From the NCBI RefSeq assembly GCF_004193775.1, contig NC_041008.1, forward strand, positions 42,937,136 through 43,001,135: a stretch of 64,000 bases of DNA, written 5' to 3'. Positions 11,573-22,459 of the stretch are shown here, piece by piece. Under the pieces are notes generated by a model that was given only the letters and a program-made list of their open reading frames with translations, made no database searches and was not told the origin of the DNA. This stretch comes from Glycine soja (Eukaryota > Streptophyta > Magnoliopsida > Fabales > Fabaceae). How positions within the stretch are numbered: position 1 is the stretch's first letter; each line of letters starts with the position of its first letter. A program made the translations under genes and the position numbers.

Positions 11573-13178
11573 TGTTTTTTAGAGAGTTAGGCCATTTAAT
11601 CTTGTGCCATGTTTTATCATGACTTTCTCCTTTGTTGGTTTCCCTTTATTTGTCTTATGTTCTTGTGTATATAAACTTTTTGTTGCTTTTAGTGTGTTTT
11701 AGAATGTATGCATGAGGTAAATATTTATTCATTTGATGCACACAAACACTAACACTATTTGCACACACGGTGAGTTGAAAAAGGGCCCTACACCCGGGTT
11801 CGTGGGAACATAAGGAGTGGAGGTGAATCTGTGATCATGCTAGGTCTCCGACTTGCTTGATTGCAGTGAACCCTCATCTAGAGTTTTTCTCTTTGAAGAC
11901 ATATTGTTGCTAGTAGTCCCTACTGCTGCATTATGTTCTTCGAAGAGGATGATACCTCTAGAAACCATCAAGAGAGATATGACTACCTTGGGGATTATCA
12001 CTAAAAGCCTAGTTAGCTCTCTCCCTTATAGGTCCCTTAAATAGGGGCACGGAGCAAACACGCTGCATGCCATTTTTCACACTGCCATGCATAAGTATCA
12101 TATACCCTTTTGCTTATATTTGTTTGTGAATATTATCGTACTATGTACATCCCCGTGTTGTGCCTTTCGCATATGCATCATGCGTGGGTTTCGTCTTTGA
12201 TCCCCTCACTTTAGCAAACCGACGGAGGGTCCGTGTCGCCTTCTTAAAAAACATGCGTTGGGTGCCATGCTGCCCAAACGTTGTATCCAAGAAGGAAACA
12301 ATTTCTCGGGCTCCCGTATCCGTAAAATGCATTCATATCATGCATCGCATAAGCATCTCTTCATAACATCATAATGAACATATCGTTCCTGCATTTGTCC
12401 GTTATCATATTTCAGCCTCACATTTTGCATGAGTCATGGCATCATCATGCATATGCGTTCAACAAACTTTTTGATCTGCAAAATTGCATACCATTTGTTT
12501 TCATGTTTGCTCATCCTTGCATTTTCCTCTACAAAACAAAAACAAAAAAGGGGAAGCGTGAAAACTTCACACTACATTCTTAGTTGCATGTGTTAGGCAC
12601 CATGAGCCAACCATGTTGGGATCATAAACCCATTTCTAAAAAAAAATGCACACAACAACAAAACAAAATAATTGAACATGGTACCTAATGCATGGTTAAC
12701 TAGGAAATGGTGTTTCTTCGGGCATCTCAATTTCATAATTACATTTTCCATGCATAGCTTAAAGTATGCCCGAGTCATTCATCCCTATGAGATGTTGTTG
12801 AAGTATTGGCAATCAGAATTTCCATTCCTTGGATTACGGGGTTGAACCAAGCTCAAGCTTTTACAAAAAGGTTCATCAAGTCAAGTTGAAATATGGAAGT
12901 AACCGTCCTGCAAAATTGGGGCAAAAGATGAATCGAGTCACATCACTGCTTCGTCTACTGCCAAACATATTTAGGATTGTTGATGTCCTTGTTACTTCCA
13001 GTTTCACCTTGACAAAGATGTCATGGACCATGTTGAAAATCTAAATTGATTCAACCCCATATCCTGCGTAAAAATTCGCAATACTTCGACTGTACATCAT
13101 TCGCATGCATCCATGCTTTTCATTGGTTGCATTGCTCATTGCATTCTTTCCTTGAAAAATAAAATAAAATAAAATAAA
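11573..13178 (+). other. leader region of Ogre-like element
   Basis: About 1.6 kb between primer site and gag. It has no long open frame or recognisable domain. It contains CATGCATA-rich segments and an AAAAT pentamer run just before gag (13158-13180). Autonomous Ogre elements carry an extra ORF here; none is evident. Confidence 0.5.
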
Positions 13179-14985
13179 ATGAACTTATCAAAAAGAAAAG
13201 GACACGCTTTACGGCGCCCTTACCGAACTCGTACTAGAGCTAGAGTAATGGGTGAAACAGAGAAGGTGCAAGAGAAGATGAAGGCCGAAAATGGAGGCCA
13301 TAAAAGAGCAAATGGACACAATGATGAAGGCCATGATGAGCATGAAGAAGATAATGGAAGCCAATGCGGTTATAGTTGCCGCTATTAGCGCTGTCGCTAA
13401 GGTGAACCCGATGCTCCCATCTGGCCTCAAGCAAATGAATCATCCAACCTCAAATATGGTAGGCAAAGATTTGGGAAGTACGGATGACCCCATGATGTGC
13501 AAATTCAAAACGAGCACGCCTTCCCATCATATGGCTTGCCTCCCAACTATACACCACCCAATGTGGCATACACTCTCAATGAAAATCTCAACAACTCCAC
13601 TCCGATACTCATTGAGAACAAATAACCTCATCAGGCACATATCTCTCAAACCATGGGGGAGACACATGAAATTCCCCACCACAATCTAGCTGACTTCGAG
13701 CCTTGGCTCGGATATGCCACTGAAGGGCAAGCAGTTGGTGGTATACCCTTTGAAAACACTTTGGAGGGCCCTCAGTTTCTCCCACAACCACAACCATTGC
13801 ATTTTGCGGTGGGAAGAGCCCCTCCTGCTATGGCCGAAAAGGGAAAGGCGGATCATCTAAAGGAAAGGCTCAGGGCCATTGAAGGAGGTGAAGATTATGC
13901 CTTTGCTAACCTAGAAAAGTTGTTCCTAATACCCAAACATGGTCATTCCCAAGTTCAAGGTGCTGGACTTTGACAAGTACAAGGGGACTACTTGTCTCAA
14001 GAACCATCTAAAGATGTATTGTCAAAAGATGGGGGAATACGCAAAAGATGAGGAATTGTTGATACATTCCTTCCAAGAAAGTCTTACTGGGGTAGCTGTT
14101 ACCTGGTACACTAACTTGGAACCTTCCCGAGTCCATTCTTGGAAGGACCTAATGGTTGCCTTTGTTAGGCAGTATCAGTACAATTTTGATATGGTTCCGG
14201 ATATGATGCAACTACAGAACATGTGCAAAAAGGGGGACGGATCATTCAAAGAACACGCCCAAAAGGTGGAGGGATCTGGCGGCCCAGGTGGTACCCCCAA
14301 TAATGGAAAGGGAGACGATAATCGTGATGGTAGACACATTATCGGTACTCTACTATGAAAAGATGGTGGGCTGTGCACCCTCAAAGCTTTGCAGATTTGG
14401 TCTTCGCCAGTGAAAGGATCAATGTGGGTCCAAAAAGAGGCAAATTTGATCATCCTACTAGGACGACTGAGAAAACTGGGGCAAATAAAGAGGGTGAGGA
14501 TGAGGGAGAAACCCATGCTGTGACTGCCATTCTTGTACGGCCAAATTTCCCACCAACCCAACAATATCTTTACTCAGCCAATAACAAACTTTCTCCTTAC
14601 CCACCACCCAGTTATCCACAAAGGCCATCCCTAAATCTACCACAAAGTCTGTCTATCGCACTTCCAATGACGAACACCACCTTTAGCATAAACCAAAAAC
14701 ACCAACCAAGAAGTGAATTTTGCAGCGAGAAACCTTGTAGAATTCACCCCAATTCCAGTGTCCTATGCTGACTTGCTCCCATATCTACTTGATAATTCAA
14801 TGGTAGCCATAACCCTAGCCAAGGTTCATCAACCTCCATTTCTCCGAGAATACGACTCGAACGCAACGTGTGCTTGTCACGGAGAAGCCCCGGGGCGTTC
14901 CATTGAGCATGGTAGGGCTCTGAAGCGTAAGGTGCAAGGTCTAATTGATGCGGGCTGGCTGAAATTTGAGGAGAATTGCGTGTAA
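13179..14985 (+). pseudogene. Ogre-like gag, multiply frameshifted
   Basis: Six overlapping frames together cover one gag. The N-terminus is MGETEKVQEKMKAENGG (from 13248) with a Met/Lys-rich coiled coil. The middle is the retrotransposon-gag core at 13939-14240, with FDKYKGTTCLKNHLKMYCQK, ESLTGVAVTWYTNLEPSRV and WKDLMVAFVRQYQYNFD. The C-terminus at 14713-14985 has VEFTPIPVSYADLLPYLL and CACHGEAPGRSIEH, a Tat/Ogre-type zinc-binding segment with Arg for a Cys-like position, then LIDAGWLKFEENCV and a stop. Frame changes occur near 13290-13390, 13650-13690, 13940-13970, 14250-14355 and 14715-14770. Capsid protein is therefore not made from this copy. Confidence 0.85.
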
Positions 14986-17039
14986 ATCCTGACATTGACA
15001 AGAGATGCCACACATGGGGCAATTTTGAAAGCTGTTGTTAGGTGTCCCTAATGACTCATCAGGGTTTCCAAGTTTATGCCATTATTGTAAACCACAGCTA
15101 CAATGTTAAATGAAATGGATAAAGTTGATATCTTTGTCCCTCATCCTCTCACAAACGCATGTTTGCTTATTCAACTTTCATCGGAATGTGGGTGCAAGCC
15201 ATTGGTCTGTTTGCTCAAGCGACCTGCGCTCCTGAGTGTTGACTTCCAAGACTGTTCAATCAGAGATTACTCGTCTTGCACGTTGGTGGGGGTGCCGTAA
15301 AAAAATGAGTAAAGTTCAAAACAAACAAGTTTCAAAATAAAATAAAATAAAAGTGTTCAAAAAGAAAAAAAAACATTTAATTGACTGTGCTTTCAAGACG
15401 TTCATGTGACCTCATTTTATCATCCTGGAAAGTTTGTCTTTTTAGAGAGAAGTGAGTTATCAAGAATAGGATGTTGGACAAATGGCCTTAGTTACCTTGA
15501 GAAGAAGAGGGGATTGAATTAAGATACGAATATTATTCCCCAATTAAACTTTCACTCTCTCCTTTCGGATTAACAATGCACATAGGGACAACCCTTCCCT
15601 TGTGTTCAAGAATCCTCTACTACAAGAGACCTATGGTCTCTTAATCCCTTTTCAGAAATAAGAAGAAGAAATCTCTCTTAAAAGGGATAGATTGTACAAT
15701 GAAGACCAATCAAAATTCATTATTGAATATGCAAGTGGTTGACCAAGGAATCTTTTTGAGAGGATAAGACATTTCAGTTCAGAAAAACTCTTGATCTTTC
15801 GAGAGGATAAAACTGTTTGGGCAATGAAAACACTCTTTAAAACATTTGAATGGCCGTTCATAAAACATTTGAATAGATATGTCTCTTGGAAATTATTTTC
15901 TGAAAATCCCCTCTGGTAATCAATTACAAGACTTACGTAATCGATTACAGGTTTTAAAAATTTGAATAAAAAACATTTTTAACTACTGGTAATCGATTAC
16001 CGGAGAGCAAATCTCAAATTGAAATGATAGAATTCTTTGGTCAAACCTTTTGTTTTTTCAATTTGGAAACTTCTTCCAAAAGATTCTAGAAATCAACTTG
16101 ATCATATATCTTGACTTTCTTGGATTCTTGTCTTGAATAAAACTTAGAAGCACTTGATCCTTTAGCATCATCAAGACATCAAAACATCTTGCTTCTACAT
16201 AGGAGTCATTTGACTTAATCCATCAGCTGAAAAATCCTTCAACTATTTCTCGTCCTTGGAAAGTTCTTTTGCAAGAATCAATTGCGTCTTTCATTCTTCC
16301 TCACTACGAGGTTGTGAAAACAAGACAACAATTGGTACCTCTAAGCCCTACACTGGGGCAATGAAAGGCCCCATGCATAAACCTCAAACGAACCTAGGGG
16401 CAGATTAGAAGTTCTCACTCAATAGGTTCCCAGCTACAAGGTCATGACGAAAGACAACGATTGGTACCTCAAAGCCTTACACTGGGGCAATGAGGGGCAC
16501 CGTGCATGAGCCTCAAGTGAACATAGGGGCCGATCAAAAGTTCTCACCCATCGATGTTTTTAACAAAAAAAAAGGGGACAAACCCTAGGATTTCAATGGA
16601 TTGATTAAACATCAAACGACTCCATTGTCGTCACTCCAAAATGGTCAAGTGACTAAATCAAAAAGAACATACACTCTGAGGGAGTTCCCGGAGAGATTTG
16701 CAAAAAGATAGGATGAGGTTGCATGAATTATTACCTTTTTCAAAAAGGCAGTCAATCTGTGTTTTCCAAAAAAAAAATCAAAATCAAAATCAAAATCACA
16801 AAATAGGGAAAGAATGCCATGAACATTGTACAACTTTCCATTACATTGCATTGTTTCATATAAAGTCCGCATTTACCCAAATTTCACGACAAAGGTTGCA
16901 TGCATCTGCATCCCTAAAAATCATGTTAACTGCATAGATTTCCTACATCTAATGTCCAAATCTTGTGGATTTGGGATGACCGGCCCTCTCGATGAGTCGA
17001 TCTCTTGCTTTCTCATAAAGGTGGACCTTGGGTACTAGT
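14986..17039 (+). other. non-coding filler where pol should be
   Basis: No RT, RNase H, integrase or protease motif is readable in any frame. From about 15440 to 16300 the sequence changes character and holds AATCGATTAC-type motifs (15936-15946, 15991-16001). This may be a fragment of another repeat carried inside the element. The phrase TACCTCTAAGCCCTACACTG and its neighbourhood recur at 16335-16430 and 16465-16550, a diverged 130-bp duplication. Confidence 0.5.
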
Positions 17040-17044
17040 TACCC

Positions 17045-17500
17045 TCACCGTTGAGAGGACTACACGTCCTCGCCTTGAGAGGGCTACACGTCCTCACCTT
17101 GGGTACTAGTTACCCTCACCTTCAGAGGGCTACACGCCCTCACCATCAGAGGGCTGCACGCCCTCACCTCCAGAGGACTACACGTCCTCGCCTTGAGAGG
17201 GTTACTCGCCCTTGCCTTGGGTACTAGTTACCCTCACCTTCAGAGGACTACATGTCTTCACCTTTGTAGGGCTACACGCCCTCACCTTTAGAGGACTACA
17301 CGTCCTCGCCAACAGAGGGCTACACGCCTTCACCTTTAGAGGACTACACGTCCTCGCCAACAGAGGGTTGCACGCCCTCACCTTGAGAGGACTACACGCC
17401 CTCACCTCCAGAGGACTATACATCCTCGCCTTGAGAGGGTTGCACGCCCTCATCTTTAGAGGGCTACGTGTCCTCATTTTCAGTGTGTTCCACATCCGCA
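17045..17500 (+). repeat. 30-bp minisatellite (GAGGACTACACGTCCTC)
   Basis: About 14 imperfect copies of a unit of roughly 30 bp. Each has a self-complementary core such as GAGGACTACACGTCCTC or GAGGGCTACACGCCCTC, and GGTACTAGTTACC units are interspersed. Because 30 is a multiple of three, both strands stay open; the minus-strand frame reads as a repeat of CSPLKVRA-like decapeptides. I regard that as a by-product of the repeat, not a gene. Confidence 0.88.
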
Positions 17501-17851
17501 CCTTAAGAGAATTTAAGGTCCTCTATCCTTAAATGCTTAACCAAGACTTGCACTCCCGGTTAAGGGACCAGTAGTTTCCTTTTAACGGTTCCTGGGCCAC
17601 CCCCTGATATTGGAGGACGGCCAACTGTGCGAGCACAACCAGAGAGGGAGGCTATCACACAGCTACTATGCATACCGGGGCAAGATTTCACCCGTGCCGC
17701 TGCAAAGAGACGAGTGCGGATCATGCGCACCAACATGACCACTCTTACACAGATATAGATGACATTGCTACTTAGCAACATTCTGCCCAGCGACCGCAAT
17801 GCCAATCTCCCCCTGCAAAAGTATCAGTTGGTCTGTGTCGTCCCGACGTGG

Positions 17852-18190
17852 GTAAGTATGCATATGGTTCAATTGATTTCTGATACCATCTATTGTTTGC
17901 AGGGATCGCACCCACAAAGACACCCAGTGGACCCGAAAAAGTCAAACAGGGCCCTGGGGTTTCCAGCTCTGGTTACGGGCCTCTATCAGTCCTACAGGGT
18001 GCCCGTACCCCCCCGGCAAGGTCACGTCATCATAGGTAAGTATGCACATCGCTCAACTGATTTTTGATTTCATCTATTGTTTGCAGGGATCGCGCCTGCA
18101 AGACACCCAGTGGACCCGAAGAAGTCCAACAGGGTCTTGGAGTTGTCAAGCTCTAATTACGGGTCTCTGTCAGTTCTACGAAGTACCTGT
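17852..18190 (+). repeat. 184-bp direct duplication with intron-like joints
   Basis: Two diverged copies start at 17852 and 18036. Each opens with GTAAGTATGCA, runs about 55 bp to a pyrimidine-rich TTTGCAG, and continues GGATCGC followed by a shared segment with ACACCCAGTGGACCCGAA. The arrangement looks like intron plus exon duplicated in tandem. The protein that the exon-like part would encode is not recognised. Confidence 0.7.
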
Positions 18191-18621
18191 CACCTCAAGC
18201 AAGGGCATCAGGCCCCCTACTAATCGAGCTTTCATCAAGAAGTACTGCGCCCCCAGGCAGGCGCAGGGCGAAACACCACAGCAGCATTGGGATGGCCGGT
18301 AGCGGGCAATAGACACACCGCCACCACCTCTAGAGTTCACCTCAGCTCATCCGCAAAAAGGTTAGAGCGTTGCCTACGACACATGGCCGACCAGCAGGCG
18401 ACCAAGTCCAAAGCCAAAGGTAAGCAAAGTACTAGGTCCATGACCTACAAGCCATCATGCGTCCAGCTCAAGACGTTAAAGAAGCGCTACTAGGAGGCAA
18501 CCTAGTACCTTTTGAATCTATGCTTGTTATTTGATCACTTTTTATAGTAGGACGCACCTAGTTGCTCATGATCCTGGGAATTTAAATAAAACAAGCTCAA
18601 GCTCGGAAGGTAGTCATACCT
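18191..18621 (+). other. unassigned segment of Ogre-like element
   Basis: Mixed-composition DNA with short overlapping frames (for example 18287-18493). One contains Lys/Ser-rich residues (MADQQATKSKAKGKQ). No domain is recognised. It may be the rest of the exon-like segment that precedes it. Confidence 0.35.
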
Positions 18622-18935
18622 CACAAAATATATATATGTATGTTTAGGTAGTGAAAATACCTTAGATATGCATGTATGTAAACAAAAAAACACTTCACAA
18701 AATATATATATGTATGTTTAGGTAGAAAGATACCTTAGATATGCATGTATGTAAACAAAAAATACTTCACAAAATATATATATGTATGTTTAGGTAGAAA
18801 GATACCTTGGATATGCATGTATACAGCAAAAATACCTTACAAAACATATATATGTATGTTTAGGTAGCAAGATACCTTGGATATGCATGTATATAGCAAA
18901 AATACCTCACAAAAATATACACATGTTTAGGTAGC
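18622..18935 (+). repeat. 72-75-bp tandem repeat, ATATATATGTATGTTTAGG
   Basis: Four full copies and a partial one of a unit holding ATATATATGTATGTTTAGG, AGATACCTTRGATATGCATG and a CAAAAAATAC tail. The last copies have diverged. Confidence 0.88.
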
Positions 18936-20700
18936 AAAATACCTCATGAAAAAAAAAGGGAAAAAAAAACAAACAAGAAAAAGAAATAAACAAATGATAA
19001 TGATAAAAAAAAGAAGGAGAAAAAAGAAAAATAAGTTGTCTAGCTGAAAAACCGACATGCTTTTGAAAAGAGATGATTTCCAACTTTTCTTTGAAAAAAA
19101 ATTCATTGATCATAACTAGTTTTTGGAAAAAAAAATGTGTGTACACCTGAAGGGTGAATGCTGTGAAATTTTCCCGGACGCCTGAAATGGACTTGGATGA
19201 ATGCACAAATGGATAAAAGAACATATTTTGGAAACATTGGGTTGACTAAAATAGAGGAAATGAATCCTGAGCCCTAGCATCACATGACCATAAAAATTTG
19301 ACACTTGAGAGTCCGCATAGGTGCATGCATGACCAGTTTTGCATAAAGTTTCCAAATCATCATTTTTGCATTTGTGTCATGGAAATAGTGTGGGGCATCC
19401 CTTTTATCCTTGAACCAAACCAAACCCCGACATGTATCATGTCTAGCCATTCTACAAACCTTGAGCCAAAATCCTGACTCACCATAAACCTTGACCTAGG
19501 GTGAGAATGTCAATCCTTACCCTCGAAAGCAAAAAAGAAAAGAAGGAAAATTTCCAATCAAAGAGAAAGCAAAAAAAGAAAAGAAAGGAAATTCCCAATC
19601 AAAGAGTGGGAGAAAGCAAAAAGAAAAGAAAGAAAAGTCCCAACCAAAGAATGGGAGAAAGTAAAGAAAAAAAAAAGTTCCTGGTCAAAGAAACCAGAAG
19701 AAATGTGCAGAGAGGTCTTTAGACCGGACAATATCTGAACAATACAGAATTGTCACCAAATGAACAAAAAGAAGGAAAGGAAACCATGACCTAAAATGGT
19801 CTTCTCCCTTTAATTGCCAACCAAAATCAGTGCGCTAGCGACTTTTTCGCCCCACACTAAACAAAAACAGAAAAGGAAAAGCCAACAAAAAATCAAAAGC
19901 CAAAAACACACAAAAGCCGAAAAACCCTCCAAAAGAACCCATTCCCAAGGGAAGTCCTATTGATCCATGATCACACATGTAATTTTTGATTTGATAGGAA
20001 ATAATTTGCAAAGTCAAGTCATGATATATCCATGGTTCGGAATTAGGATGAAACACTTACCTGTGCGAGATTGATACACTTTGAGTGATTTTCTTCTATT
20101 TTGTCGAACCCAGTGTTTCCTCTAAATGTTCATTTAGAAACGAAATGCTAACATCCAAAATCTCAGTTAAGGTTATGGGGGATTTCATCAGCAGACTCTC
20201 CTTCCCCGGTAAACGCATTGTTTTTCACTCAAAAAAGCGTATGCTGCTCTAATCAGTTGGAATATTTATCTCTTTACTAAAGCATGTTTGCATTTTAGTG
20301 GAGAAAACACCGAGACTTTTTCAAGTCTCACAAGTTATCCAGAACTACGTAGGTCTGAGTTCCTCATTAGAGGATACGTAAGAGCAAGAGCCTCGCTTTT
20401 GTCGACCACACCGCCTTTTGTTGCCATGACTCAAGAGCTGGTAGCCCGCGGAGACACCTTACGGTTATCCGCACCTCGTCATTCAGTGACCCCAAGTGTG
20501 ATTCACGAGCAGAGACCAATATGGTCATCTGCGCCCTTTCCAGAGATGTCAGCATTTTCCGATGGAGACTTTTCAAGTCTCACAAGTTATCAAGAACTAC
20601 GTAGGTCTGAATTCCTCATTGGAGGATACGTAGGAGCAAGAGCCTTGCTTTTGTCGGCCGCCCCATAATCTTTGTCATACTGACCCTGAGGTCATGTGAC
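18936..20700 (+). other. purine-rich and hairpin-motif segment
   Basis: 18940-19140 and 19515-19690 are strongly A/G-rich on the plus strand. The second tract is a loose tandem array of AAAGAATGGGAGAAAGCAA-like units. Two copies of the CTACGTAG hairpin module follow at 20342 and 20593. No gene is seen. Confidence 0.6.
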
Positions 20701-20701
20701 A

Positions 20702-21400
20702 TGCACCCTTGTATCATCCAGAGGCGGCGGGCCCGATGATACACGGAGATACCTTACGGTTATCCGCACCCTTTTGTCATCCAGAGGCGGCGGGCCCGAT
20801 GACAAGCAGAGACCAAATTTGGTCATTCTGCACCCTTGTATCATCCAGAGGCGGCGGGCCCGATGATACGCGGAGATACCTTACGGTTATCCGCACCCTT
20901 TTGTCATCCAGAGGCGGCGGGCCCGATGATAAGCAGAGACCAAATTTGGTCATTCTGCACCCTTGTATTATCCAGAGGCGGCGGGCCCGATGATACGCGG
21001 AGATACCTTACAGTTATCCGCACCCTTTTGTCATCCAGAGGCGGCGGGCCCGATGACAAGCAGAGACCAAGTTTGGTCATTCTGCACCCTTGTATCATCC
21101 AGAGGCGGCGGGCCCGATGATACGCGGAGATACCTTACGGTTATCCGCACCCTTTTGTCATCCAGAGGCGGCGGGCCCGATGACAAGCAGAGACAAAATT
21201 TGGTCATTCTGCACCCTTGTGTCATCCAGAGGCGGCGGGTCCGATGATACACGGAGATACCTTACGGTTATCCGCACCCTTTTGTTATCTAGAGGCGGCG
21301 GGCCCGATGACAAGCAGAGACAAAATTTGGTCATTCTGCACCCTTGTGTCATCCAGAGGCGGCGGGCCCGATGATACGCGGAAATACCCGAGTGGTTATC
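20702..21400 (+). repeat. 127-bp tandem repeat, CCAGAGGCGGCGGGCCCGATG
   Basis: Units start at about 20702, 20829, 20956, 21083, 21210 and 21337. Each holds two half-units built on TCATCCAGAGGCGGCGGGCC, separated by ACCTTACGGTTATCCGCACC or by AGACCAAATTTGGTCATTC. The repeated 94-codon frames here arise only from the periodicity. Tandem arrays before the 3' LTR are typical of Tat/Ogre elements. Confidence 0.93.
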
Positions 21401-21563
21401 CGTATAAACATTCTTTTGCTATCTGTAAGACAGAACGCTTGATAGCATGCAGAGACTGACATAGTCTTCTGCACCTTTTGTTCCTCCGGGAACAACAAGT
21501 TATTTAGATGCGGAAATTTTATGGTCACCCGCGACTCTCGTCAACCGAGAGGAGCGAAATTAG

Positions 21564-22383
21564 TGTCATACCTTAATTTTCGTCCGGGGACCTTTGCTTG
21601 ATGAAATGCGACCTTTCTTTGGTCCTTGTGAGGTGCTTGGCACCCATCATTAGGCAATTTGTGAAAATCCGGGAACGACAAGTCATGGTCACCCGCGACT
21701 CTCGTCAACCGAGAGGAGCGAAATTAGTGTCATACACTAATTTTCGTCCGGGGACCTTTGCTTGATGACATGCGACCCTTCTTTGGTCCTTGTGAGGTGC
21801 TTGGCACCCATCATTAGGCGATTTGTGAAATTCCGGGAACGACAAGTCATGGTCACCCGCGACTCTCGTCAACCGAGAGGAGCGAAATTAGTGTCATACA
21901 CTAATTTTCGTCCGGGGACCTTTGCTTGATGACATGCGACCTTTCTTTGGTCCTTGTGAGGTGCTTGGCACCCATCATTAGGCGATTTGTGAAATTCCGG
22001 GAACGACAAGTCATGGTCACCCGCGACTCTCGTTAACCGAGAGGAGCGAAATTAGTGTCATACCCTAATTTTCGTCCGGGGACCTTTGCTTGATGACATG
22101 CGACCTTTCTTTGGTCCTTGTGAGGTGCTTGGCACCCATCATTAGGCGATTTGTGAAATTCCGGGAACGACAAGTCATGGTCACCCGCGACTCTCGTCAA
22201 CCGAGAGGAGCGAAATTAGTGTCATACACCAATTTTCGTCCGGGGACCTTTGCTTGATGACATGCGACCTTTCTTTGGTCCTTGTGAGGTGCTTGGCACC
22301 CATCATTAGGCAATTTGTGAAAATCCGGGAACAACAAGTCATTTGCATGTGGAGATTTTACGGTCACCCGCGACTCTCGTCAA
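21564..22383 (+). repeat. 164-bp tandem repeat containing the LTR head
   Basis: Five units start at 21564, 21728, 21892, 22056 and 22220, exactly 164 bp apart. Each begins TGTCATAC and copies the first hundred or so bases of the LTR (through TTTGTGAAATTCCGGG), then carries GTCATGGTCACCCGCGACTC and AGAGGAGCGAAATTAG. The genuine LTR follows at 22460. Confidence 0.93.
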
Positions 22384-22446
22384 ATCGAGAGGAACGAAAT
22401 TAGTGTCTTATCTTTACTTTCCTTTTATCTCCAATAAAAGACAAGT

Positions 22447-22455
22447 AAAGAGGGG
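22447..22455 (+). other. polypurine tract of Ogre-like element
   Basis: AAAGAGGGG followed by CAAC lies directly before the right LTR (TGTCATAC at 22460). Confidence 0.8.
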
Positions 22456-22459
22456 CAAC

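Noticed and set aside
17202..17532. About 100-codon frames on both strands with decapeptide repeats
   Set aside because: The 30-bp minisatellite period keeps all frames open; no start context or domain.
20702..21460. Series of overlapping 94-codon frames on both strands
   Set aside because: They recur every 127 bp and exist only because of the tandem repeat; no protein features.
21564..22330. Regular direct repeats resembling a CRISPR array
   Set aside because: Units are 164 bp with no unique spacers and lie in a plant retrotransposon; no cas genes.
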